Assembly (NCBI GenBank): GCA_021821465.1
Contig: JAKACM010000011.1
Location: forward strand, 1 to 64,000
Source: Bacillota bacterium
Lineage (GTDB): Bacteria; Bacillota; Sulfobacillia; Sulfobacillales; Sulfobacillaceae
Direction: 5' to 3'
Length of the DNA stretch: 64,000 bases
The position numbers and the translations under genes are program-made. Of this stretch, positions 54,889 to 62,570 are shown piece after piece. The notes under the pieces are model-generated. The model searched no databases. It was not told where the DNA came from and was given only the letters and a program-made list of their open reading frames with translations. Positions within the stretch are counted from its first letter, which is position 1. The number at the start of each line of letters is the position of its first letter.

Positions 54889-55669
54889 CTAGATGGCCGC
54901 CCAGGGAGGAATTCCCGTCAAGACGCGCACGACATCTTCCGCCACTAATTATGCCGTTCGGACCTGTGCTTCCTGGGTTAATCCCGAAATATGAGGTGTC
55001 AATAAGATGCGGGGTTCCTGACGCAAAAGATCGTCGGAACAAGCGGGTTCAACCTCGCGGACGTCTGGTGCGTCACCAGCCAAGTATCCCGACTGAAGAC
55101 TCTGCCATAAAGCCATTTCGTCAACGACGCCTCCGCGTGCCGTGTTGATGAGATACCCCGAAGGTTTCATTTGTCGAAGACGGTCTTTATTGGTCAGGTG
55201 ATACGTTTTTTTCGTCAAAGGGACATGAAGGCTCACAAAGTCCGAGAATGCCAACACCTCGTCGAATGCCTTCAGTTCTGTCCCGCAATCCATAACTGTC
55301 CAGTGTGTGCTTAACACCAGGGGGTCGTAGGCCACAATGCGCATGCCCAAAGTCGTGGCACGATGGCTCAGGCGTTGTCCGACATCTCCCAGTCCAATGA
55401 TGCCCAGTGTCTTTCCGGAGATCTTAACCCCCCCTTGCAGACGGTTCCATTGCCCACGACGAGTATTCGCGTCGACGACCGTTAATCCCCGACAATGCCA
55501 GAACAGGCCAAAACATATTCAGCGACGGCCGTGCCATTGGCTCCTTTGGCCACAATAACCGGAATTTGGGATTGTTTTGATTAGGATCATAATCCACATG
55601 AGCTGCACGCCCCAGAATTTCCACGCCCAATGGGTCGATGAACTCGCTCACCAGAATATTCAGGAGCAT
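54889..55669 (-). pseudogene. D-isomer-specific 2-hydroxyacid dehydrogenase (SerA/SlcC type), decayed
   Basis: Starts at 55669 (MLLNILVSEFIDPLGVEIL). After about 30 codons sequence is lost, then ANGTAVAEYVLA appears in another frame. From about 55490 a third frame gives KTLGIIGLGDVGQRLSHRA (the G-x-G-x-x-G NAD motif), NTARGGVVDEMAL (catalytic Arg region) and LLTPHISGLTQEAQV (His). The frame has an in-frame TAA (54949-54951), after which VAEDVVRVLTGIPPWAAI continues to the true TAG at 54889. So there is one internal deletion, at least one frameshift and one nonsense codon. In sulfolactate users a PGDH-like (S)-sulfolactate dehydrogenase, SlcC, sits here. Confidence 0.82.
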
Positions 55670-55747
55670 CCCCTCCGCTCATTGCGGCGGCTTTAGCGCC
55701 AAGCCCCTCCTTAGTCCGGGCGACACTTCCGCGCACACAAGGAGAAT

Positions 55748-56905
55748 TCACGAGCTGCGGTAGAGTTTGGTCAGGACAAACTCCTTGTGCCCCAACACCT
55801 CAGTGGCCGTCAAACGTCCATTTAAGTTTCGAAACATCATGTGCAGAAGAGCCTGGCCCGCTTCTTTCAACGTCATTTCCATGGTTAAGAGTCCGGAAAT
55901 ATCGACATCAATGTGTTCTGCCATCGATTGGGCCGTGTGGGGATTTGCTGTGGTTTTCAACACAGGAACCACCGGATTTCCGACAATATTGCCCTGTCCC
56001 GTGGTGAAGAAATGAAAGACGGAACCCGCGGCTCCCATGAGCGTCACAAATTCTGCGGCCGCAGATGACGAATCCATAAAGCTGAGACCTTTGACACGGG
56101 GAGTGAGGGCCGGCTCCAAAGCATCCACAATCGGGCTCACTCCGGTTTTCTGAATATTTCCCAAGGCTTTCTCTTCAATCGTGCTCAGACCGCCGGCGAT
56201 ATTTCCTTGAGTCGGTTGGGATCCCAGTAAATCCACTCCTTGAGACTTTATGAGCGCTTGGTAGTTTTCATGCATGACCAGATACCGGGAACGCACGGTG
56301 TCGTTCACACACCGCTCGGCAATGATATGCTCGGCACCCGTAATTTCTGTCGTCTCGCCAAAAATGACACGTGCCCCATGATCCACCAACCAGTCAACGA
56401 CCACCCCCACCGCCGGATTGGACGCCAACCCTGAGGTCGTATCGGATTCTCCGCATTTCGTGCTGAAAATGGCGTCGGCAATCGGCACTTCTTCGCGGCG
56501 CAATTCGGAAGCGTAATACAGGTAGTCCCGGGCTTGGCGCACCGCCATGGCAATCGTTTCGGTATCGCCATGGCCTTCAATGGAAAACCCCGCCACGGGT
56601 TTCCCGCTTTGCGCGATGCCCTCCACAATTTGTTGGGTCCACCGGGGTTCAATGCCAATTACGATGGCTGCCGCGATATTGGCATTGGATCCCGTGCCGA
56701 TCAGAGTGCGAAAATGCAATGCCAAATCTTCGCCGAACTGCAAGCGCCCATAGGGATGGGGTAAGGGGAGCGTGCCAGGAGCCAGATGAGCCACGGCTTC
56801 TACCGCGGCATTAGATAAATCATCGACCGGAATAATCGCGACGGCGTTGCGGGATCCCACGGCGCCATCAGGCCTTCTATATCCCCAAAATGTTGACTGT
56901 TCCAT
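55748..56905 (-). CDS. suyB: UxaA-family lyase large subunit, probable (2R)-sulfolactate sulfo-lyase beta subunit
   Basis: A 385-residue protein of the altronate/galactarate dehydratase (UxaA/GarD) C-terminal type. Motifs include FSTKCGESDTTSGLASNPAVG (the conserved K-C-G-x-S-D), FGETTEITGAEH and the C-terminal GQGNIVGNPVVPVLKTTANP. In SuyAB the two halves are separate genes, as here, with the small subunit just upstream (1 base gap). SuyAB cleaves (R)-sulfolactate to pyruvate and sulfite with an iron cofactor. The neighbouring Ldh, PGDH-type and transporter genes favour this over sugar-acid dehydration, but a sugar-acid lyase is the alternative. Confidence 0.78.
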   Translation of the reverse strand: MEQSTFWGYRRPDGAVGSRNAVAIIPVDDLSNAAVEAVAHLAPGTLPLPHPYGRLQFGEDLALHFRTLIGTGSNANIAAAIVIGIEPRWTQQIVEGIAQSGKPVAGFSIEGHGDTETIAMAVRQARDYLYYASELRREEVPIADAIFSTKCGESDTTSGLASNPAVGVVVDWLVDHGARVIFGETTEITGAEHIIAERCVNDTVRSRYLVMHENYQALIKSQGVDLLGSQPTQGNIAGGLSTIEEKALGNIQKTGVSPIVDALEPALTPRVKGLSFMDSSSAAAEFVTLMGAAGSVFHFFTTGQGNIVGNPVVPVLKTTANPHTAQSMAEHIDVDISGLLTMEMTLKEAGQALLHMMFRNLNGRLTATEVLGHKEFVLTKLYRSS

Positions 56906-56906
56906 T

Positions 56907-57191
56907 TTAGCCCCACCTCACACTCTTAATATTGTGAATATGCACATGATCGCCTTTTCGGATAGGCACGACAGCACGGCCGATCACCTCGTTATATTTC
57001 ACAATGGTGTCGCCGGACTGCCTGTCCACCAGGGCGAGCTTATGACCCAAAGGGACCTCTTCTCGCAGTGTTATGGTGACTTCTCTCTCTCCCCTTTGAG
57101 TGACTCCGGTCACAATTTCTCCCGCCTGGAGATCACGGACGGCCACTCCCACATGATCCGAATCCGCGTGAATCAAAAATCCATAAGGCAT
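56907..57191 (-). CDS. suyA: SAF-domain lyase small subunit, probable (2R)-sulfolactate sulfo-lyase alpha subunit
   Basis: A 94-residue protein with the SAF fold of UxaA/SuyA small subunits: FLIHADSDHVGVAVRDLQAGE near the start, then VPLGHKLALVD and NEVIGRAVVPIRKGDHVHIHNIKS at the end. The start at 57191 is set by AAAGGAAG upstream; a longer frame to 57272 has no ribosome site and crosses the promoter. It has its own sigma-A-type promoter and a palindromic operator, described separately. It would form the active lyase with the suyB product. Confidence 0.82.
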   Translation of the reverse strand: MPYGFLIHADSDHVGVAVRDLQAGEIVTGVTQRGEREVTITLREEVPLGHKLALVDRQSGDTIVKYNEVIGRAVVPIRKGDHVHIHNIKSVRWG

Positions 57192-57222
57192 GAATGATCT
57201 TCCTTTCTGTGGTCTGAGGTAT

Positions 57223-57235
57223 GTGGTACTACCAC
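57223..57235. promoter_or_regulatory. candidate GntR/FadR operator at the suyA promoter
   Basis: GTGGTACTACCAC is a perfect dyad containing TGGTnnnACCA, the usual site of FadR-subfamily GntR proteins. It lies 7 bases after the -10 box, over the expected transcription start, so binding should repress. Confidence 0.7.
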
Positions 57236-57242
57236 TGCAACC

Positions 57243-57272
57243 ATCATAAAATCTTGACCAGGAAATTGTCAA
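57243..57272 (-). promoter_or_regulatory. sigma-A-type promoter of suyAB
   Basis: Minus strand: TTGACA (57272-57267), an 18-base spacer, and TATGAT (57248-57243). The -35 matches consensus and the -10 differs by one base. It starts 5 bases after the transporter stop. Confidence 0.75.
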
Positions 57273-57276
57273 CCTC

Positions 57277-58806
57277 TTAATCCGGATTAGGAACCTTTTG
57301 GATCCCCAAAGTCTCCCTTGCCCTCCGATCTATTTTTCTTTGAGGAAAAGCCGCGGCAAAAAATTTCTTTAACTCATCGTGTGGCACAGGTTGCGTCATG
57401 GCACTGACCCCGAAAAACACAATCAGATTCCCTGCCAGGGCGATTAAACCGGCATTAATGCCAAACAAAGGATCATGATTCGTTAACAACAACACGCCAC
57501 TGATGACCCATCCGACAATAATCCCCGCCGTCGCACCTTCTTTGGTCGCCCGGCGCCAAAACAATCCTCCGACAACCACGGCGGGAAATAATTGCGAAAT
57601 AAAGTCGTAGGCCACCAGCAAGACCACTACAATCAAGGCGGGAGCCAAGATAGCAAGCAAAAAAGCCACCAAGGTTAACGGAAAGACGAGTCCTTTGGTT
57701 AATCGATAAATTGTGGACTCTGAGGTTCCTGACACCAAGGCTCCATAAACATTTTTGGCAATGAGGCTTGCCGACGTCATAATGATGGGCCCTGCCGGGA
57801 TCACGGCAGCAAATACGGCGGCAATCGTAAAGAGGGTAAGAAACCATGCAGGAAACGTCTTCAGTGCAAGCAGCATGACCACATCGTTTCCTTTGACTTT
57901 ATCAGCGGCAAAGATTAACACGGCGGCCAACCCAATAGTAATCATCATCACTTTCACCAATTGATACAAGGGCATAAAGACAGCCTGCAGTTTTAGCGTG
58001 CGTGGGCTTCTCGCGGTATAGGCTACGCCAAACCACTGAGGCCACATCCATTGCCCCATACCCGTAATCGCAACCGTTGAAACCAGCCACAATGGCCCCA
58101 GCGTTTTAGACGCGCCGGGTAAGACCAGATACTGGGGAAGTTTGGTTGTCATCTCTGTGTACATATGCTCAAACGAACCAAAGTAGTGAATGGGTACCAC
58201 TATAAAAATGGCGATTACGGCGATGAACATGAGAATGTCTTTAATCATGGATTGCCAGGCATTTCCTCTGATTCCCCCGAGCAAGACAGCCACGGCGAGA
58301 ACCAAAAATCCCAAGAGATCCGACGCTGTCTGATTAAATGCATTCTGACCAATGACACGTACAACCGCTCCTAAACCTTCGATGTTGAGATCAATATAGG
58401 CGATCATAATGAGAGCACTGGTGAAAGCCACAAAGATCCCCAAATTCTTGCTTTGGTAACGTCCTGCCAGAAAATCGGATTGAGTCACGTAACCAAATTT
58501 TTTTCCGATCAACCATACAGCCGGCAGAATAAAAAAACCCAGAGCGTAGGCCACATCATTCAATGCCACATTGTAAAAAGCCGCGCTCCCCTTGGCAAAT
58601 GCATACCCTGCCAGTCCTTGAAACGTAAAAGCCGTATAAATTTCGGTTCCTAAGAGAAACCACACCAGTACCGGTCCCATCAATCGACTGTTGACGAGCC
58701 ATCCTTCAAGATCCCGACTTTGATCTTTACCTACTATGATGCCGCCCACCGTAACGAGCGCCACCGCCGCCAAAGTAATAACTAATACCATCACGCTTTC
58801 TGTCAT
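57277..58806 (-). CDS. sodium/solute symporter (SSS family)
   Basis: A 509-residue membrane protein with about 13 helices. It matches the SSS fold: WLVNSRLMGPVLVWFLLGTEIYTAFTFQGLAGYAF, GGIRGNAWQSMIKDILMF and WMWPQWFGVAYTARSPRTL. Members import organic acids, sugars or sulfonates with Na+. GGAGGAATTTCG precedes the ATG at 58806, which overlaps the stop of the small DUF3311-type gene. The pairing of a DUF3311-like small protein with an SSS carrier is common in carboxylate uptake. Here a sulfonate or hydroxy acid is the likely cargo. Confidence 0.9.
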   Translation of the reverse strand: MTESVMVLVITLAAVALVTVGGIIVGKDQSRDLEGWLVNSRLMGPVLVWFLLGTEIYTAFTFQGLAGYAFAKGSAAFYNVALNDVAYALGFFILPAVWLIGKKFGYVTQSDFLAGRYQSKNLGIFVAFTSALIMIAYIDLNIEGLGAVVRVIGQNAFNQTASDLLGFLVLAVAVLLGGIRGNAWQSMIKDILMFIAVIAIFIVVPIHYFGSFEHMYTEMTTKLPQYLVLPGASKTLGPLWLVSTVAITGMGQWMWPQWFGVAYTARSPRTLKLQAVFMPLYQLVKVMMITIGLAAVLIFAADKVKGNDVVMLLALKTFPAWFLTLFTIAAVFAAVIPAGPIIMTSASLIAKNVYGALVSGTSESTIYRLTKGLVFPLTLVAFLLAILAPALIVVVLLVAYDFISQLFPAVVVGGLFWRRATKEGATAGIIVGWVISGVLLLTNHDPLFGINAGLIALAGNLIVFFGVSAMTQPVPHDELKKFFAAAFPQRKIDRRARETLGIQKVPNPD

Positions 58807-59030
58807 CGAAATTCCTCCTCGTCCCATTGGGGATTAACAGCGCGATCTTTCCAATATAATCCCCCAAGAATAAGAGGAGTCACGATCGGAACGACGGTAA
58901 ACCAAAACAACAGCGGCGGCATGCCTAAGACGGAAGAACCGCTATGATTGAAAAACACCATGGAAACGATTGTATACAAAAGAAAGACCACCGCTACCGC
59001 CAACAACCAATAACGGATGGCTTGCTTCAT
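58803..59030 (-). CDS. DUF3311-like small membrane partner of the symporter
   Basis: A 75-residue protein with two membrane helices (AIRYWLLAVAVVFLLYTIVSMVF and PPLLFWFTVVPIVTPLILGGLYW) and an acidic tail DEEEFR. The position of the conserved PPLLF and Y-W-K residues fits DUF3311. The start at 59030 follows GGGGGAATTAGC. Its stop overlaps the symporter start (ATGA). It heads the transcript of the cluster and probably stabilises the carrier. Confidence 0.75.
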   Translation of the reverse strand: MKQAIRYWLLAVAVVFLLYTIVSMVFFNHSGSSVLGMPPLLFWFTVVPIVTPLILGGLYWKDRAVNPQWDEEEFR

Positions 59031-59101
59031 GCTAATTCCCCCTTGCAACAAGACATGAATTATCCCACAGTGCATGAAAGCCATATTCCAAAAGTGGACT
59101 G

Positions 59102-59112
59102 AGGTACTACCA
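59102..59112. promoter_or_regulatory. second candidate GntR operator
   Basis: AGGTACTACCA, 10 of 11 identical to the core of the suyA site, about 75 bases upstream of the symporter operon start. Confidence 0.55.
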
Positions 59113-60030
59113 CTATACTACATTTCCAATTTTCCTAATGCAACGGTTAATTCAGTTATCCACGAATTGCGCGAATATTGACGATATCATTGACTCAAGA
59201 GCGATGAACACTGTACTTCACCAAAACGGCGGGTCGCCTGACAATCCTTCCTCCAATCTCGCAAGTCAATGTGGGCCAGTTATTGCTCAAAGTGAGAAAA
59301 CGGGTCCCATTCCCGGTAATCAGGGCCGCGTCTTCGGACTTCCAGCACTCAAAACTGGGAGTGTAGGCAACCATGTTCCCCTCGGTCAATTAATATGTCC
59401 GATTGGGTGTCAGCAGAATCTCCCGCGACATATAAAGCCCTTGATGGGAACACATACGACCACCAAAGCCAAACATATCTTAAACAGATGGCTCCTATCC
59501 TAGGGACATCCATTTATGGATGTGAACGGGGAGAGAATGTCTGTCTCCGGATGGGAGCTCAGGGGATGACAGCCGGCTCAGAGACGGGGCTAGGGCTTCA
59601 CCCACTTAAACCCGCTGAAAAAAACGAGGCGGGCGGATCACATCGTTACGATGCGGGGCACTAAGAATGCCTGACAGTCTGCCACGGTACGAAACTGTTG
59701 CTACCACTCCATTAAAGTCATGGACTCTTAGACCTCCTCTTTGGGGATGCATGGCATTTGCTCTCCATGTTACGCCCGTTTTCCGGGTGGTGAAAGGTGG
59801 ACTTGACAACTGGTCATCAAAAGAGGAGCTATTTACCCAGGTATTTTCCGTTAAATACATGAGCAGACGGTTCCCGAAAAAAGATGTCATTCCTCACATA
59901 ATTCTTCAAAAGGAAGTAAAATGGTACTTAATGGAAATGATCCCTTAGGAATGAGATCCACAAGCTCTACCATAACGTTGCTGTTCTATTGTTGCGGTAA
60001 TTATGACGATAATGAATAAGGAGAACAGTT
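59113..60030. other. intergenic, structured but no gene seen
   Basis: About 920 bases. No gene is supported. A perfect hairpin ACATCCATttATGGATGT lies at about 59503-59520, followed by GC-rich stems to about 59635, so an RNA or IS end may be present. The right end holds AAGGAGAA for the next gene. Confidence 0.35.
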
Positions 60031-61043
60031 ATGCGAGCAACTTATATTTCCGGATTTTTAGCAGTGAGTCTGAGTATTATGATGGGAGGATTTGGAGGTA
60101 CGACTGCAACATTTGCTGCCTCAAAGCCAAGCTCTGCAGCCCTTTCGATCAACCCCGTTAAAATTGCCCCAACGCCACCAGCTGGATTCTGTCCTTATAA
60201 GTGCGTCCAATAAGACACTGGAACACTATGGATTTCCTCTACGCCCCACACACCCCGCACAGCTCAAGGCATGGACTGCAGCTGTGTTCCGTGCTTAAAC
60301 ATGAAGTCGCTCCTAATCCTATCTTGGGACGGCAATATATTGGCCGTCCTCGTTCAGAGACTTTTGGTTTGAACGGCGCTCCCTATGGAGGTTGGGCCAG
60401 ATATACTGACATTGGTTCGGAAAACAGGAACATTAAGTATGATGACACCTACGCGAATTGGAATGCATCAAGTATTCCCGGCGACTTTAGCTATGCCAAT
60501 TCAGATTGGCAATATGGTCCAACAGTGGGGTTGTTTTGGACAGGTATTGGAGGAGCCATAGGCAACTCTGATTCCATCATTCAGGCCGCGACCGCGGACA
60601 TTGCCATAATCAGTCCCTAATATCGCGTTTGGACAGAGGACTATCCAGACGACCCGGTTATATGAGGGACCTGTCATTAACCCCAAAGACGAAGTCTTCG
60701 TCGGAGTGAGCTATAATGGAACCTCTACCACGAGCTACTTTTTGAAAAATACGTCGACGGGTAACTACAGTTCTTTTACCAACTCAACACCTTATTGCGA
60801 TGGCACTTCAGCAGATTTTGTGGCCGAGGTGCAAGGTGCGTATTTGCCAGAGATTTCTAGTCAACGGAATTTACGAATTGGTTTATGATGTGGGTTAATG
60901 GCACGGCTAGCGGGAATTTTGATGATCACGCCTACGAAAAAGTCATCATGACGAGTAGTGGAACACCGGGAGGAACCGTCATGGCCGAGCCGGGCAGCGT
61001 GGATACGGCTCATGATGGATTTGCGGTGGACTGGATTAACTAG
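60031..61043 (+). pseudogene. glutamic (G1/eqolisin, peptidase A4-like) peptidase, multiply frameshifted
   Basis: A secreted acid protease gene in pieces. Signal peptide from 60031 (RBS AAGGAG): MRATYISGFLAVSLSIMMGG. Shifted frames then give ASNKTLEHYGFPLRPTHPAQ, YGPTVGLFWTGIGG, DSIIQAATADIAIISP, a TAA at 60618-60620, then YRVWTEDYP (catalytic Glu region), EGPVINPKDEVFVGVSYNG, ADFVAEV, and finally HAYEKVIMTSSGTPGGTVM ... AVDWIN to TAG at 61041. The order W-T-G-I-G-G, Q-A, W-x-E-D-Y-P, GPVI, F-V-A-E is that of G1 peptidases, which work at acid pH. At least three frameshifts and one nonsense codon are present. Confidence 0.75.
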
Positions 61044-61095
61044 GCGTAATAAGGTCGGAAGAAAGGCGATCCCACACACCATATGTTTTTGTTGG

Positions 61096-61584
61096 ATGGG
61101 GTTTGCCCTCTGGGGAGTAACGGGCGGTGGCTTGCAGACTTCGGTTGTATCGGGAAGACATTCCTTGAAAAACGGAGGGTGTATAACAATTAACCAGCAA
61201 GCGTGGCATCCGAATCCTCACTACAGGATTACAACCAGAGCGACATTTATTCACACGCGTCCCTTGTTCGTGCAATCTGTGGGAAATTGGTCCCCGTTTC
61301 ATGAGGTGACGTTGTATTTTACACCCATGGCAAAAGGCTTGGATGGGCCGCAATGGGCCACCGATATTCCGGCGGACTCGTGCTTGCTATCGGACCTGAC
61401 CTACTTGGGCGCGGAATCTGTTCATGATGGGCAATTCTCATGGACCGGAACGTACCCATCCTATGTACGGTCCAAACATCTCTACTCCGTTATTGTTCTG
61501 GCCGATCAAGGGAAATACGGCGTCTGGGATGAACCTTGGGGATGGTTTACGGGTCCTTTACGGGGTATCCCGGATAAGCCATAA
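61096..61584 (+). CDS. uncharacterised ORF after the dead peptidase
   Basis: A 162-codon open frame of fairly natural composition (for example VTLYFTPMAKGLDGPQWATD and YSVIVLADQGKYGVWDEPWG). No signal or clear ribosome site, and it follows directly a pseudogene, so it may be the open part of another broken gene. Not recognised. Confidence 0.3.
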   Translation: MGFALWGVTGGGLQTSVVSGRHSLKNGGCITINQQAWHPNPHYRITTRATFIHTRPLFVQSVGNWSPFHEVTLYFTPMAKGLDGPQWATDIPADSCLLSDLTYLGAESVHDGQFSWTGTYPSYVRSKHLYSVIVLADQGKYGVWDEPWGWFTGPLRGIPDKP

Positions 61585-62112
61585 CACCATCACAGAGGCA
61601 ACAACGCCACCTCTCGGCTCGTCCTACGTGGCTCTCGAACAAAAATAGATGAACTGTATCATTCATCACGGTAGTGGACTAAAGCATGGTATCACCATTA
61701 TGGCAATGCAACGGCGATTACTCGTTTTATCTATCTTACAGACCGCTTTTTAATAAAGCGATCTACCGTCTCTTTGGACCTGCCATTGACTGGGATCTTA
61801 TTGCTCGGGATGTGCCAGATATGCTACGTGTGGCGTGATCCATCAAGGGGTCCTGCCAGCCCCACGCACATTTCGTACGCTGAGGATAAAGTGACGTGAA
61901 AGAGGTCTTTTCTGTCACTTTTGCGCATTCCGTTCCTAGGAAATCAGGGTACTACCCTGAATCGTTCATGAGGTAGCCGCCCTCGCTGGACACAGTAACA
62001 TTCACACGACATGGCTGTACACAAATCTCCGCAGGAAAAAGATCTTGGAGGAGAGATCAATACCCTGTAACGGGTCGGCGAACCCGATGAGGGCTTAAGC
62101 CAGGTTCAGTCC
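61585..62112. other. IS debris
   Basis: About 530 bases with no intact gene. It includes a Tn3-type transposase scrap listed separately; the rest up to the second dead IS copy is unassigned. Confidence 0.45.
61761..61870 (+). mobile_element. Tn3-family transposase C-terminal scrap
   Basis: The frame from 61761 reads IYRLFGPAIDWDLIARDVPD then MLRVA, a TGA (61836-61838), and SIK. This matches the region near the end of Tn3-family transposases (F-G-x-x-I-D-W-x-L-I ... M-x-x-V-x-L-S-I). Only about 35 residues are readable. Confidence 0.5.
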
Positions 62113-62359
62113 TAGCTTATCCCCAGTTTGTATTGTCCGCATACGAGGAATTTCCTACGGACAAAAAATGTCGCCCTGCAAGGGAAATCGGAATCCCCTG
62201 CCGACGATCAGGTGTAAGACGTTCTCATCACGAGGAGGATCCCGATGGTTCAATGCGAGTCTATCACCAGTTTTTTCAAAACTCACGGATCGTGACGGCA
62301 GGGCGGGATATCCCGTCCCCGCCGATGTCCCGCGCCGTTTGGCGCTATACCCAACTGAT
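62113..62359 (+). mobile_element. second copy of the dead IS, left part only
   Basis: CTAGCTTATCCCCAGTTT at 62113 is the same terminal repeat as at 28990. Similarity to 28990-29180 continues for about 190 bases, including ATCCCGATGGTTC and CTATCACCAGTTTTTT. The frame from 62246 reads MVQCESITSFFKTHGS. It is cut at 62360 by the IS21-type element. Confidence 0.75.
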
Positions 62360-62364
62360 TGTAT

Positions 62365-62479
62365 ATTTCGGAAAATCGTTAACAGTGATTTCGGAAAGTC
62401 GTTACCAGGTATTTCGGTAATGCGTGACCAGGTATTTCGGAAAATCGTTACCAGGTATTTCGGAAAATCGTGAACAGTT
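62365..62479 (+). repeat. five tandem 23-bp repeats at the IS21 left end
   Basis: Units begin at 62365, 62388, 62411, 62434 and 62457, each about ATTTCGGAAAATCGTTACC then AGGT. Variation is at a few positions; unit 3 is the most divergent. Repeated transposase-binding sites at the ends are a trait of the IS21 family. Confidence 0.9.
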
Positions 62480-62570
62480 CTCGGGGATCCGGCAGGATTC
62501 CTCCTGGACCTGGAGAACCCCGGTGATGGAGGTGAATGCATTCATGATCTCAAAAAGGAGGCGGTTCACG

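Noticed and set aside
55748-57191. Altronate or galactarate dehydratase
   Set aside because: Those enzymes usually combine the small and large parts in one chain or lie beside sugar-acid genes. Two separate subunits next to Ldh, PGDH-type and SSS genes fit SuyAB better. Kept as the alternative.
62365-62479. Short direct repeats considered as a CRISPR array
   Set aside because: The repeats are contiguous with no spacers, and istA follows directly; they are IS21 terminal repeats.
62155-62541. 128-codon minus-strand frame across the IS21 repeats
   Set aside because: It is produced by the periodic repeats and shows repetitive F-R-N-T-W/S-type peptides with no biological sense.
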